Counted from the stretch's first letter, positions 35,221 to 49,757 are shown. The stretch: 64,000 nt of DNA from Symsagittifera roscoffensis (GCF_963678635.1 NW_026970820.1:62001-126000); one strand, 5' to 3'. Program-made: numbers and translations. The notes: generated by a model from the sequence alone, not told the origin.

Positions 35221-36850
35221 GTCAATCCTTTACCTGCGGTGCGTTGGTGTTTTTGGGTAAGTTTTTGCTGCGCGGACTGGGTGCTATCAGTTTGAGGCAT
35301 GTGGCACTCTCAAAAAAGAGCACCCTGCGGGTGCTCTCTTTTTGCTCGAAAAGTAAATCTACCCACTTTTGTAAGTTTCATGACTTGTCTTTTTTATAAT
35401 TGGTCCAATTAAAAAATTCTTAATTACACTGTCAGACAAACCTAAAACTGTTGTGTGGCTTGATTGTGTTTACAAGTCACTAGGTGACTTGATCAGTCAA
35501 TTATCAAATTTATTTAGATTCACGAAATGGACTGTTTCAACGAAAACAAGTTTTCGTAAACAGTCCAATTTTTTTACTTGAGATCACAAAAGCAAACAGA
35601 GAGAAATCAAATTCCTAGGTTATTATAATAGATCCCACTTTATGCTGTTGCGTTTATTAACTGTTGAAACACAGAACAACGATCTTAAAGGTGTACTAAT
35701 TTAAAAAAAACACTCAAGAGAAAAACTAAAAAAAATTATCAAAAAAATTTGCAAAAAATCAAAAAAGTCTCCTCCAATATATCATAAAAAGCTTCATATT
35801 AAGGAAAGGATACCTGATGAGCCCAATATGACTCGTTTCAACAGTGTAAGCCTGTTTCGATATCAAAACAACAAACAAAAGTCGACTAAGTTTGGTGTTT
35901 GTTCGACATACACGAATTTTGATTAAAATCAAAAATCCATAACTCCTGAACTACTCAGATAATATAGACAATTTTTTTTTGCATCAGAACAGACAAGTCA
36001 AGGGTTTTTCAGGTATTTGATAAAATTATCCAGTTAATATATAATTTTTGGTTAATTTTTGAAAAAAACTTGAAAAATTTGAAAAAACGATTTTTTTTTC
36101 ACTTATGGCGTTCGAAAAGTGCCTTTTATGATGGAGTAGCGAAAAATTTGTTCTGAGGCCATAAGTATGGCTCAATGTGGTATATAAAATAGCAAATTGG
36201 TTATAATAAAAAAATAAACAAGGACAAGGACTTTTTTGAAAAAATAGAAAAAATAGTGAAAAAATCAGTTTTTGGCGGGGAAATTCTCAAAAAAATAAAA
36301 ATCAAGTTTTCTCTTTCATCACTCCTATGAACTAATACGGCCACGACAACCATTTTTTGTCATCAGTAAAATTGTCGAAAAACGACTGGAACATAGACTT
36401 ATCTGAAATTTGACAAAAAAAAATTCTAAAAAATGTCAAAAATCTCAAAAATTTGTTTTTCACAAAATTCCTTTCATAACGCCATTCAGACACTCAAACA
36501 GTGCCCATTCATTCGCTTGACCACAGTTTACCTCAATTTCTTGCACAAAACAAAGCTAACTAGTCGTTTTTAGAAAAAAAACGTGATTTTTCCCATTTTT
36601 GCCCCCCATTTCCCCCTGGAAGTCAACACATAACATTTTTTCGGAAAAAAGAAAAAGAATCGTATCCTTAGAATTTCGAGTTAGGGCCGCATGCAAAAAA
36701 TAAAAAAAATCTGACGGACAGTTTTCGAGAAAGTAGATTATTTTTTCAAGTCCGTAATACTATGTATCTGGGGTGAGGTTCAGAGACCGGACGGGGCCCC
36801 TTCCCCTGTCCTCCTTGCTCTGAGACGCCGGAAAGCGGACGGCCACCTAG
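35221..36850 (+). repeat. Class IV unit, head H6, tail T-F (1630 bp)
   Basis: Near-identical twin of 49758-51386. HP1 (about 35310-35345) has a TC bulge in the right arm. HP2 (35529-35566) carries a transversion in the right arm (GTTTTCGTAAAC). The E2F-like word has an extra G. Tail GCATGC 36689-36694; tail hairpin 36789-36811. Confidence 0.9.
36789..36811 (+). other. Tail hairpin HP3, type T-F
   Basis: GGAC-GGGG and CCCC-T-GTCC pair with one bulged T. This is the T-A hairpin with one extra base pair at its base. Confidence 0.75.
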
Positions 36851-38481
36851 TTGTCACTGTGGCCCCGCTGTATTCTCGACTTTTGAGAAAAAGGTTCCGC
36901 GGGGGGCGGAGCAGGGGAACGCTTAACGCACTCGCAAAAGGAGCACCCTTCGGGTGCTCTTTTTTGCTCGAAAGTTTTCTGAAACGGTATCTGATGAACT
37001 TTGTAAGGCGTCACAAAAGCAACAACACAAAACGTTCTGTATGTGATTAGAAAAGGTCAAAAAAAATTTCTCATACTTTCAATGACTGAATCTACACCTG
37101 ATCAGTCTCTAGAGAACTCTAAACCAAAGTAACTTTTGTTTTTCAGTGATTCATGAAGAGGACCGTTCCAACGAAAACAAGTTTTCGGAAACAGTCCTCA
37201 TATTTTTTTCGAGCCCATTGTCAAGTACGTGATTTTTTAATTGTGAATTATAGCTGAATTGGACTTGGAATTTGTCCCAAAAAGGTTAAGTTTGTCTCAA
37301 ATTGATTAGAAGCAAAAGAAAAAAAAAACCTTTTTTTTTATTTGGAAAAAAAAAGTTGAGTCAGAAACGTGAAAAAACCTCTTTTTTCAAAAGTCATAAA
37401 AAGTAGCTCCAATTTTCTTAAATCACTAGGCTACAATATAAGAACCTGTTTAGGATGGTTTCCATGACCAAAGCCGTAAAATTTCCATATTTAGAGAAAA
37501 GGCAAAAAAAAACAACTTTTTGGTTAACTCATAAAGGTAGATAAATCGGGTAAAGTCGTCTTCAAACCTATAGGATCAAAAAGTGATCTAAATAGGGTAT
37601 ATATGTAGTGTCCTTGTTAGGTCGCATGCTAAAAACTAGAACAGTTTTGTTGGCCACTTCCGAAATTAAGACTTTTTTTTCGAAATTTGGCCATTTTTAT
37701 TTGTAGTAAAGTAGTAGTAAAATAGCCGAGAAAAAAAATTGTAAAAACCATAATTTTTATCCAATTTTGACGTTTAAATACTCTATACCTACTAAAATGT
37801 CTATGGCAAGCTCAAATAAGCCATCAAAATTCATTTTTTCTCACTTTTTGAAATTTTTGTTTTTTTGATATACAATGTTGAGTCAGAAACGTGAAAAATC
37901 AGTTTTTTTCAAAAAGTCAAAATAAAGTGTTCCAATAAATTTGTTTCACCAAAACACACTTTATGAACCTGTTCAGAATGGTTTTTTGGGTTGAAAACGA
38001 AAATTCACCTATTTTGAGAAAAGTTGAAAAAACACCTTTTTAGTTACAAAAAAACCATCATTTTTGTTGCAGTTTTTGAAAAAACTCAAATTTTTGAGAG
38101 AAAAATTTTTTCTCAAACCTTTATATTTGGGCTCCCCAAACAGTCTTCTTTCACCCATTCCTTGTCAATATACCCCATTTTTTGAACCAAAACAGAGTTA
38201 ATAGGTGATTTTTATCAAAAAACGTGTTTTTTACCATTTTTGCCCCCCATTTCCCTCTATAAGTCAACACATAACAAAATTTTGGCAAAACGGGGCAAAA
38301 GTGTATCCTTAGAATTTCAATACGGGGCTGCATGCAAAAAATTAGGGAATTCTGACCTCCAGTTTTCGAGAACACGACTTATTCTGCACGAAAGGTAATA
38401 TAGGTAAATGTTCTTTCGAACCGACGGGGCCCCTTCCCCTGTCTCTACTGAACGCCAAAGCCGGACGCGGCGGCCACCTAG
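36851..38481 (+). repeat. Class I unit, head H1, tail T-A (1631 bp)
   Basis: HP1 36934-36967; HP2 37160-37197; GCATGC 37624-37629 and 38330-38335; tail hairpin 38423-38443. Confidence 0.9.
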
Positions 38482-40078
38482 AGGTTTTTGTGGCCCCGCT
38501 ATATCATTCATTTTTGACAAGTAGGTTCCGCGGGGGGCGGAGCAGGGGAACGCTAAACGCACTTGCAAAAAAGAGCACCCTCCGGGTGCTCTTTTTTTTG
38601 CTCGAAAGTCTTGTAAAACGGTTTGGAACTGTAAATATTGGAAGCAGTTACAGATAAAACTTTTTGCATCTTTGTGCTCATACTCACAAGGGGTTATCGA
38701 GAGCTTCAAAAACTCAATCTTGACATGATCTATCTCTAAAATAGACTAAATTAAGTGATTTTACGTTTTTCAATGATTCTTGAAGAGGACTGTCTCAACG
38801 AAAACAAGTTTTCGGAAACAGTCCTGGTAACTTAGTTTTGATCTCATTTTTGAGTCTATTGCCTTCAAATTGTGATTAGTAGGCTGACGGAACCTATATT
38901 ATGTCCTAAAAAGATTGAGTTTGTGTCAAAAAGATGAAAGGCAAGAGAAAAAAAAACATTAAAAAAAGTATTAAAATTTTCAAAAAATTAAAAAAATTGA
39001 AACTTTTTTTCCAAAACACTCGGTTTTTTGTTTTGTCATAAAATAACAACAAATTGAGGTATAATGGACTTTAAATAGTCCATTTCGACTAGTTTTTACG
39101 ATTCAAGCACATTTTAACTTAATAATAACATTCAAAAAACCACTGGAAATGGTGTTTTTCAGCAAACGCCCTTTTTGACCACACCTACGAAATTCATAAC
39201 TTTTTATCTAACAAATATAGAGACCTCGGGTTTTTTGCATTGTAAAAAACATCCTACGGCTCACCTGTCGCACGCAAAAACCAACAAATTTTCTTTTTAA
39301 TTTTTCCCGCAATTTTGAATTAGGGCGTTTTTTGGCTATTTTTGGTCCTTTTGGGCAATAAAAAGTCAAATTTAGAGACATCTGTCAAAAAAACTGTTAT
39401 CACATGATAGAGTCAGCTTGCCATGGCTTACCAAATAGTGTCCTGAGTGAGACCAAAATTGCCCTCTAATTGTCCGTGGGGGGAGGAAATTGAAAATTTT
39501 CATTTTTGGCGGGAAAATTTGAAATTTTTCAAAAAAACATTTACTCTGCAGACAACGCCTTTAAACTAATGTTGGCATGGCACGCATTTTTTGCCTTCAT
39601 AACTAGGGTCGATTTCTGCCGGGAACCTTGATTTTTCAAAAAAATGACCAAAATTTTTGTTGCATTTTTTCAAAAAAATCAAATTTTTGACAAAAATAAA
39701 AATTCCAAATACTACATAATTAGACTCCCCAAACTGTCTACTTTCATCCATTCCCTATCAATATACCCCATTTTCTTAACCAAAACCGAGTTATGGGGCC
39801 AAAAAGTCAAAAAACGTGAAAAAACGACATTTCACGCCCATTTTCGCCCCAAAAGTACCACACATAATATTTTTTCGGAAAAACGTCACAAGAGTTTTCG
39901 CCTTATCTCAAAAAGTTTCAGGGGGGTTGGCAAAATTTCAGAGAGATCTGACCTACAGTTTTCGAGAACTTGACTTTTTCTGCAAGAAAAGAATAAAAGG
40001 TAAATGTTCCTTCGAACCGACGGGGCCCCCTTCCCCTGTCTCTACTGAACGCCGAAGCCGGACGCGGCGGCCACCTAG
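38482..40078 (+). repeat. Class II unit, head H3, tail T-A (1597 bp)
   Basis: Near-identical twin of 41672-43268, two units downstream. HP1 38565-38601 with a T8 run; HP2 38787-38824; E2F/CHR-like pair 39505-39523; tail hairpin 40019-40040. Confidence 0.9.
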
Positions 40079-41671
40079 TTGTCACTGTGGCCCCGCTTTT
40101 TTAGTGACTTTTGATGACTAGGTTCCGCGGGGGGCGGAGCAGGGGAGCGCTAAACGCAATCGCAAAAAAGACCACCCTCAGGGTGCTCTTTTTTGCTCGA
40201 AAGTCTTGTGAAACGATTTGGAACTGTAAGTATTGGAAGCAGTTACACACAAAACGTTATGCATCTTTGTGATCATAGTGACAAGTGGTTTTCGACAGCT
40301 TCTATATTTCAATCTTGACATGATCTATTTCTAAAATGGCCAAAATAAAGTGATTTTACGTTTTTCAATGATTCTTGAAGAGGACTGTCTCAACGAAAAC
40401 AAGTTTTCGGAAACAGTCCTGGTAACTCATTTTTGATCTCGTTTTCGAGTCTATCGACATTCAGTCGTAATTAGTAGGCTAACAGGACCTATATTAGGTA
40501 TTAAAAAGATTGAGTTTGTACCAAAAACATCAAAAGCAAGAGATACAAAAACATGAAAAAAGTTCAAAAAATTTCAAAAATTTAAAAAATTTGAAAAAAT
40601 TTTCCAAAAAACTTGATTTTTTGTTTTGTCATAAAATAACAAAAAATTAACGTAAAATGAACTTTCAATAGTCCATTTTGACTAATTTTTACGATTCAAG
40701 CACATTTTAACTTAATAACAACATTAAAAAAACCACTGGAAAGGGTGTTTTTCAGCAAACGCCCTTTTTGACCACACCTACGAAATTGATAACTTTTTAT
40801 CTAACAAATATAGAGACCTCGGGTTTTTTGCATTGTAATGGGCATACTGAAGACTACCTCTCGCGTGCTGAAACGAACAATTTTTCTCTTTAATTTTTCC
40901 CGCAATTTCGAATTAGGGCGTTTTTTGGCTATTTTTGGTCCTTTTGGGCGGTAAAAAGTCAAACTTAGAGACAACTGTCAAAAAATCTGTTATCACATGA
41001 TAGAGTCAACTTGCCATGGCGTACCAGATACTGTCCTGATTCAGACCAAAATTGCCCTTTAATTGTCCGTGGGGGGAGGAAATTGAAAATTTTTATTTTT
41101 GGCGGGAAAATTTGAAATTTTTCAAAAAAACATTTACTCCACAGACAACGGTTTTAAACTAATGTTGGCATGGTACACAATTTATTGCTTCATAACTAGG
41201 GTCGATTTCTGCCGGGAACATTGATTTTTTAAAAAAATGACCAAAATTTTTGTTGCATTTTTTCAAAAAAATCAAAATTTTGAGAAAAAAAAAGTTTAAA
41301 AATCCTACATATTTAAGCTCCCCAAACTGTCTACTTTCATCCATTCCCTATCAATATAACCCATTTTCTCAACCAAAATCAAGTTATGGGGCCAAAAAGT
41401 CAAAAAACGTGAAAAAACGACATTTCACGCCCATTTTCGCCCCAAAAGTACCACACATAATGTTTTTTCGGAAAAACGTCACAAGAGTTTTCGCCTTATC
41501 TCAAAAAGTTTCAGGGGGGTTGGCAAAATTTCAGAGAGATCTGACCTACAGTTTTCGAGAACTTGACTTTTTCTGCAAGAAAAGAATAAAAGGTAAATGT
41601 TCCTTCGAACCGACGGGGCCCCCTTCCCCTGTCTCTACTGAACGCCGAAGCCGGATGCGGCGGCCACCTAG
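40079..41671 (+). repeat. Class II unit, head H1, tail T-A (1593 bp)
   Basis: Twin of 31997-33589, sharing its HP1 stem mismatch (40162-40196). HP2 40382-40419; E2F/CHR-like pair 41098-41116; tail hairpin 41612-41633. Confidence 0.9.
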
Positions 41672-43268
41672 AGGTTTTTGTGGCCCCGCTATATCATTCA
41701 TTTTTGACAAGTAGGTTCCGCGGGGGGCGGAGCAGGGGAACGCTAAACGCACTTGCAAAAAAGAGCACCCTCCGGGTGCTCTTTTTTTTGCTCGAAAGTC
41801 TTGTAAAACGGTTTGGAACTGTAAATATTGGAAGCAGTTACAGATAAAACTTTTTGCATCTTTGTGCTCATAGTCACAAGGGGTTATCGAGAGCTTCAAA
41901 AACTCAATCTTGACATGATCTATCTCTAAAATAGACTAAATTAAGTGATTTTACGTTTTTCAATGATTCTTGAAGAGGACTGTCTCAACGAAAACAAGTT
42001 TTCGGAAACAGTCCTGGTAACTTAGTTTTGATCTCATTTTTGAGTCTATTGCCTTCAAATTGTGATTAGTAGGCTGACGGAACCTATATTATGTCCTAAA
42101 AAGATTGAGTTTGTGTCAAAAAGATGAAAGGCAAGAGAAAAAAAAACATTAAAAAAAGTATTAAAATTTTCAAAAAATTAAAAAAATTGAAACTTTTTTT
42201 CCAAAACACTCGGTTTTTTGTTTTGTCATAAAATAACAACAAATTGAGGTATAATGGACTTTAAATAGTCCATTTCGACTAGTTTTTACGATTCAAGCAC
42301 ATTTTAACTTAATAATAACATTCAAAAAACCACTGGAAATGGTGTTTTTCAGCAAACGCCCTTTTTGACCACACCTACAAAATTCATAACTTTTTATCTA
42401 ACAAATATAGAGACCTCGGGTTTTTTGCATTGTAAAAAACATCCTACGGCTCACCTGTCGCACGCAAAAACCAACAAATTTTCTTTTTAATTTTTCCCGC
42501 AATTTTGAATTAGGGCGTTTTTTGGCTATTTTTGGTCCTTTTGGGCAATAAAAAGTCAAATTTAGAGACATCTGTCAAAAAAACTGTTATCACATGATAG
42601 AGTCAGCTTGCCATGGCTTACCAAATAGTGTCCTGAGTGAGACCAAAATTGCCCTCTAATTGTCCGTGGGGGGAGGAAATTGAAAATTTTCATTTTTGGC
42701 GGGAAAATTTGAAATTTTTCAAAAAAACATTTACTCTGCAGACAACGGCTTTAAACTAATGTTGGCATGGCACGCATTTTTTGCCTTCATAACTAGGGTC
42801 GATTTCTGCCGGGAACCTTGATTTTTCAAAAAAATGACCAAAATTTTTGTTGCATTTTTTCAAAAAAATCAAATTTTTGACAAAAATAAAAATTCCAAAT
42901 ACTACATTATTAGACTCCTCAAACTGTCTACTTTCATCCATTCCCTATCAATATACCCCATTTTCTTAACCAAAACCGAGTTATGGGGCCAAAAAGTCAA
43001 AAAACGTGAAAAAACGACATTTCACACCCATTTTCGCCCCAAAAGTACCACACATAATATTTTTTCGGAAAAACGTCACAAGAGTTTTCGCCTTATCTCA
43101 AAAAGTTTCAGGGAAGTTGGCAAAATTTCAGAGAGATCTGACCTACAGTTTTCGAGAACTTGACTTTTTCTGCAAGAAAAGAATAAAAGGTAAATGTTCC
43201 TTCGAACCGACGGGGCCCCCTTCCCCTGTCTCTACTGAACGCCGAAGCCGGACGCGGCGGCCACCTAG
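41672..43268 (+). repeat. Class II unit, head H3, tail T-A (1597 bp)
   Basis: Twin of 38482-40078 with the same length. HP1 41755-41791; HP2 41977-42014; E2F/CHR-like pair 42695-42713; tail hairpin 43209-43230. Confidence 0.9.
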
Positions 43269-44901
43269 TTGTCACTGTGGCCCCGCTAAGTAAGTGACTT
43301 TTTTTTGACGAGTGGGTTCCGCGGGGGGCGGAGCAGGGGAACGCTTAACGCACTCGCAAAAGGAGCACCCTTCGGGTGCTCTTTTTTGCTCGAAAGTTTT
43401 CTGAAACGGTATCTGATGAACTTTGTTAGGTGTCACAAAAGCAACAACAAAAAACTTTCTGTATGTGATTAGAAAAGATCAAAAAAGATTTCTCATACTT
43501 TCAATGACTGAATCTACACCTGATAAGTCTCTAGAGAACTCTAAACCAAAGTAACTTATGTTTTTCAGTGATTCATGAAGAGGACCGTTCCAACGAAAAC
43601 AAGTTTTCGGAAACAGTCCTCATATTTTTTTTCGAGCACATTGTAAAGTACGTGGACTTTCAATTGTGACTAATAGCTGAATTGGACTTGGAATTTGTCC
43701 CAAAGAGGTTAAGTTTGTCTCAAATTGATTAGAAGCAAAAGAAAAAATAAAAAAAATTTTTATTTGGAAAAAAAAGTTGAGTCAGAAACGTGAAAAAACC
43801 CTTTATTCAAAAGTCACTAAAAGTAGCTCCAATTGGCTTAAATCACTAGACTACAATATATGAACCTGTTCAGAGTGGTTTTCAAGACCAAAGCCGTAAA
43901 ACTTCCATATTTAGAGAAAAGGCAAAAAAAAACACGTTTTTGGTTAACTCAAAGAGGTAGATAAATCGGGTAAAGTCGTCTTCAGACCTATAGGATCGAG
44001 AAGTGATCTAAATAGGGTATATATGTAGTGTCCCTGTTAGGTCGCATGCAAAAAACTAGAACAGTTTTGTTGGCCACTTCCGAAATTAAGACTTTTTTTT
44101 CGAAATTTGGCCATTTTAATTTGTAGTAAAATAGTAGTAAAATAGCCGAGAAAAAAAATTGTAAAAACCATAATTTTTATTCAATTTTGACGTTTAAATA
44201 CTCTATACGTACTAAAATGTCTATGGCAAGCTCAAATAAGCCATCAAAATTCATTTTTTCTCACTTTTTAAAATTTTTGTTTTTTTGATTTACAATGTTG
44301 AGTCAGAAACGTAAAAAATCAATTTTTTTCAAAAAGTCAAAATAAAGTGATCCGATCAATTTGTTTCACTAAAACACACTTTATGAACCTGTTCAGAATG
44401 TGTTTTTGGGTTAGAGCCGAAAATTCACCCATTTTGAGAAAAGTGGAAAAAACACCTTTTTAGTTACAAAAAAACCATCATTTTTGTTGCAGTTTTTGGA
44501 AAAAATCATATTTTTGAGGAAAAAAAAATTTCTCAAACCTTTATATTTAGGCTCCCCAAACAGTCTACTTTCATCCATTTATTGTCAATATACCCCATTT
44601 TTTGAACCAAAACAGAGTTAATAGGTGATTTTTATCAAAAAACGTGTTTTTTACCATTTTTGCCCCCCATTTCCCTCTATAAGTCAACACATAACAAAAT
44701 TTTGGCAAAACGGGGCAAAAGTGTATCCTTAGAATTTCAATACGAGGCTGCATGCAAAAAATTAGGGAATTCTGACCTACAGTTTTCGAGAACAGGACTT
44801 ATTCTCCATGAAAAGGGTAAAAGGTAATTGTTCCTTCGAACCGACGGGGCCCCTTCCCCTGTCTCTGCTGAACGCCATAGCCGGACGCGGCGGCCACCTA
44901 G
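43269..44901 (+). repeat. Class I unit, head H1, tail T-A (1633 bp)
   Basis: Twin of 28773-30404, differing mainly by A-run length. HP1 43356-43389; HP2 43582-43619; tail GCATGC 44750-44755; tail hairpin 44843-44863. Confidence 0.9.
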
Positions 44902-46526
44902 GGGGCAGGGTTGTGTGGTCTATTCTCGACTTTAGTTACTTGCATTGCGTGGGGAAGAATACGAACAGCGCTCAACGCACTCGCAGAAAGAGCACCCTGC
45001 GGGTGCTCTTTTTGCTCGAGAACTGTAAGTCGATTTAAATCTTACATATTTCGTCCGAAATTTAACTTTTTTTCTAGTTGTTCTCAGTTAAACTCCCATG
45101 ATACCTCAAATTATATTCCTGGAAGGGCATTTTTATAAGTCACTCTGTGGTTCGATCAATTAACTACCAAATACGTTTTGATTTACGAAATGGACTGTTT
45201 CAACGAAAACAAGTTTTCGGAAACAGTCCAAATTTTAAATTATGATCCCAAATACAAACAAAGAGAAATCTAATGCGTTGGTTAAACTTACAGAGCCCAG
45301 CCCATGTCTTTGTGTTTATTGACTGTTCAAACACATAACAACTATGTTAAAAACAATATTATTAAAATAAAAACAAAACAAATAATCGAGAAAGAAATTT
45401 AAGTTTATCAAAAAAATATGCAAAAAAAAATCACTTATTTCTTTTTTTAAGTATCACAAAAACCTCAGTTTGAAAAAGATGATACCTGAGAGGCCCGTTT
45501 TGACGCGTTACTACAGTTTAGGCACGTTTTGACTTCGCAACTCACAATGATCGATTAACTTTTACGTTTGTTTTACAAACACGCTTTTTTTTACCACAAT
45601 CAAAATTTCATTACTTCTAAACCTCTTGAACAAATTGATGAAAATTTTTGCATCAAAACTAACTTGTCAAGGGTTTTTGAGGTATATAAAAATTGTCTCC
45701 AGTTAAATAATGATTTTTTGGCTAATTTTTGAAAAAAAATTAAAAAATTTGACAAAAAAAAATTTTTTTTTTCAGATTTGGCGATCAAAAAGTGCCTTCT
45801 ATGATGGACCAGCAAAAAATTTGTTTTTAGGTCATAAGTTTGGCTCACTAGGGTATACAAACTGGCAAAATGTTTATAATAAAAAAGTTTAGAAGAACAG
45901 TGATTTTTTGAAAAAAAAAGAAAAAAACGTAAAAAAATCAGTTTTTGGCGGGAAAATTCTCAAAAAATCAAAAATCAAGTTTTCTCTCTCTTTACTCCAA
46001 TAAATTAATTCGGCCACGACAATCATTTTTTGTGATCAGTAAAAATGTCGAAAAACGACCGGAACATTGACTTTTTTGAAATTTGACAAAAAACTTCAAA
46101 AAAACCGCAAAAAAACATCAAAAATCTCGAAAAAATTGCTGAAAAAATTTTGGCAAACAATACACCATTCGATTCCCTTAACTGTGCTTGTGTCCAAAAA
46201 AAACATCACTTTTTCGCATTTTCTCAACCAAAATTGATTTATTGGGGCATTTTTGAAAAAAATCGTGATTTTGACCAAAAAAAACGCCCCTTTTTCCCCA
46301 AAAAGTGCAACTCATAACATTATTTCGGAAAAACGCCTTCCCAAGTTATATCTTAGAATTTTGTCCTCTACCTACATGCAAAGTTTGAAGAAATTCTATA
46401 CTGCCGTTTTCGAGAACTTGAATAATTTTTTTTTTTTCCTATTTAGGTATTTTTTCTAGTTGACCGGCAAGGAAACCCTACCCTTGCCTAAAGGATTCAC
46501 AAAGCCGGACCGCGACGACCACCTAG
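44902..46526 (+). repeat. Class III unit, head H2, tail T-B (1625 bp)
   Basis: HP1 44983-45015; HP2 45192-45229 intact; E2F-like site 45944-45955; tail hairpin 46466-46488. The head matches the unit at 5862 more closely than the one at 33590, whereas the tail half matches 34300-35220, so the unit may be mosaic. Confidence 0.85.
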
Positions 46527-48117
46527 TTGTCACTGTGGCCCCGCTAATTTCTTGACTTTTGATGAGAAGGTTCCGCGGGGGGCGGAGCAGGGGAACGCTA
46601 AACGCACTCGCAAAAATAGCACCCTTCGGGTACTCTTTTTGCTCGAAAGTTTTCTGAAACGGTTTTGAACTATAAGTATTGGAAGCAGTTACACATGAAA
46701 CTTTCTGCATCCTTGTGCTCATAGTCACAAGTGGTTTTCGAGAGCTTCAATAACTCAATCTTGACATGATCTATCTCTAAAATAGACTAAATTAAGTGAT
46801 TTTAAGTTTTTCAATGATTCTTGAAGAGGACTGTCTCAACGAAAACAAGTTTTCGGAAACAGTCCTGGTAACTTAGTTTTGATCTCATTTTTGAGTCTAT
46901 TGCCTTCAAACTGTGATTAGTAGGCTAACGGGACCTATATTATGTCCTAAAAAGATTGAGTTTGTGTCAAAAAGATGAAAGGCAAGAGAAAAAAAAACAT
47001 TAAAAAAGTATTAAAAATTTCAAAAAATTAAAAAAATTGAAAATTTTTTCCAAAACACTCGGTTTTTTGTTTTGTCATAAAATAACAACCAAATGACGTA
47101 AAATGGACTTCAAATAGTGCATTTCGACTAGTTTTTACGGTTCAAGCACATTTAAACTTAATAATAACATTCAAAAAACCACTGGAAAGGGTGTTTTTCA
47201 GCAAACGCCCTTTTTGACCACACCTACGAAATCCATAACTTTTTATCTAACAAAGATAGAGACCTCGGGTTTTTTGCATTGTAAAAAGCATCCTAGGGCT
47301 CACCTGTCGCATGTAAAAACCAACAATTTTTCTTTTTAATTTTTCCCGCAATTTCGAATTAGGGCGTTTTTTGGCTATTTTTGGTCCTTTTGGGCGATAA
47401 AAAGTCAAATTTAGAGACATCTGTAAAAAAACCTGTTATCACATGATAGAGTCAGATTGCCATGGCTTACCAAAAAGTGTGCTGAGTGAGACCAAAATTG
47501 CCCTCTAATTGTCCGTGGGGGGAGGAAATTGAAAATTTTTATTTTTGGCGGGAAAATTTGAAATTTTTCAAAAGAAACTTTACTCTGCAGACAACGGCCT
47601 TAAACTAATGTTGGCATGGCACGCATTTTTTGCCTTCATAACTAGGGTCGATTTCTGCCGGGAACATTGATTTTTCAAAAAAATGACCAAAATTTTTGTT
47701 GCATTTTTTCAAAAAAATCAAAATTTTGAGAGAAAAAAAATTTCCAAATCCTACATATTTAAGCTCCCCAAACAGTCTACTTTCATCCATTCCCCATCAA
47801 TATAACCCATTTTCTCAACCAAAATCGAGTTATGGGGCCAAAAAGTGAAAAAACGTGAAAAAACGACATTTCACGCCCATTTTCGCCCCAAAAGTACCAC
47901 ACATAATGTTTTTTCGGAAAAACGTCACAAGAGTTTTCGTCTTATCTCAAAAAGTTTCAGGGGAGTTGCCAAAATTTCAGAGAGATCTGACCTACAGTTT
48001 TCGAGAACTTGACTTTTTCTGCAAGAAAAGAATAAAAGGTAAATGTTCCTTCGAACCGACGGTGCCCCCTTCCCCTGTCTCTACTGAACGCCGAAGCCGG
48101 ATGCGGCGGCCACCTAG
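46527..48117 (+). repeat. Class II unit, head H1, tail T-A (1591 bp)
   Basis: HP1 (46610-46642) is weakened (TAGCACCC against GGGTACTC). HP2 46828-46865; E2F/CHR-like pair 47544-47562. Tail hairpin 48058-48079 has GACGGTG, losing one G-C pair. Confidence 0.9.
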
Positions 48118-49757
48118 CACCTTCTTTGACCTGCGGTGCGTTAATGTTTGCGGTTGTAAGTTTTGAAGTGTGGCCTGGGGGCCATTGGCTTCAAGGCATG
48201 TGGCACTCGCAGAAGAAGAGCACCCGAAGGGTGCTCTTTTCTGCTCGAAAACTCTAAGTCAATTAATTTTTTCTTAACCCGCACACTTTTTCTAACATTT
48301 TTTGACCTTTCCTTATTCATTTCTCATTGAGACTATTAGCCATGATCGCTAACTTGCATTGCTGGCTGATTATCATGACAAGTCACTCTGCGCCTTGATC
48401 AGTTAACAATGCAAAACATTGTGATTCTTGAAGAGGACTGTTTCAACAAAAACAAGTTTTCGGAAACAGTCCTGTTAACTTATTTTTGATCTCGTTTTCA
48501 AGTTTATCGACTTTTAGTTGTTTTCAGTAGGCTATTTGGACCTGAATTAGGTCCTAAAAGGTTAATTTTGTCTCAAAATGATTAGAAGCAATAGAAAAAA
48601 AAAACATTTTTTTTATTTGATAAAAAACAGTTGAAATAGAAACGTGAAAAGTCTCTTTTTTTTTTCAAAAGTCATCAAAAGTAGTTCCAATTGAATTGAA
48701 CCACTAGGCTACAATGAATGAACCTGTTCAGAATGGTTTTCAAGACCAAAGTCGTAAAATTTCCATATTTAGAGAAAAGTCAAAAAAAACAAGTTTTTGG
48801 TTAACTCAAAAAGGTAGATAAATCGGGTAAAGTCGACTTTATACCTATAGGAACAAAAAATGAATTATTACTGTCCTTGTAAGATCGCTTGCAGAAAATT
48901 ACAACAATTGTGGTAGCCACTTCCGAAAACAATTTTTTTTTTCGAAGTTTGGCCAGTTTTACTTGTAGTAAAGTAGTAAAAAGCTACCCGAGAAAAAAAA
49001 GTTGTAAAAACCAAAATTTTCATCCAATTTTTACAATTAAATACTCTAAACCTACTAAAATGACTATGGCAAGCTCGAATATGCTATCAAAACTCATTTT
49101 TTCTCACTTTTTAAAATTTTTGATTTTTTGATATAAAATGTTGAGTCAGAAACGTGAAAAATCAGTTTTTATCAAAAAGTAAAAAAAAGTTGTTCCAATC
49201 AAATTGTTTCAATAGGCCACGCTCTGTGGACGTGATTAGAAGTGTTAGCATGATCAAAGTCATAAAATTTCCATATTTAGAGAAAAGGCGAAAAAAACAC
49301 CTTTTTGGTTAATTTTTCCAAAAAAAATGACCAAAAAATTAGGAGACGGTCCTGAAAAAAAAAAAATTTTGAAAACAAAGTAATTCTAATTTCTACATAA
49401 TTAGACTCCCTAAACAGTCTTCTTTCATCCAATACTAAGAATTTATCCCATTTTTTGGACCCAAATTGAGTTATTGAGTCATTTTAACCAAAAATCGTGT
49501 TTCGTTTTTCCGTTTTTGCCCCCCATTTCCCGCCATAAGTCAACATATAGAGTTTTTCTGGCCAAACGGCGTCCAATCGTATCCTTAGAATTGCATTTTG
49601 TAGCCGCATGCCGATTTTAAAGAAATTCTGACGAAACGTTTTCGAGATCAGCCCCGATTCCGCCGACAGGGGTATAAGGTTATAAGTTACGAGAACCGGC
49701 AGGGACCCTACCCTTGCCTCGCCGTATCTCTGACGCCGAAGCGCGACGACCACCTAG
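48118..49757 (+). repeat. Chimeric unit III / II / I, head H7, tail T-G (1640 bp)
   Basis: Sequence left of HP2 resembles class III (TCACTCTGCGCCTTGATCAG). HP2 is 48435-48472 with CAAAAAC in the inner stem. Just after HP2 a short stretch resembles class II (TTATTTTTGATCTCGTTTTC), then class Ib (TTAGAAGCAATAG) with both internal blocks. The tail is unique in this window: GCATGC 49606-49611 and hairpin 49698-49718. HP1 is 48209-48244. Confidence 0.8.
49698..49718 (+). other. Tail hairpin HP3, type T-G
   Basis: GGCA-GGG, loop ACCCTA, CCC-T-TGCC: seven pairs with one bulged T. Confidence 0.75.
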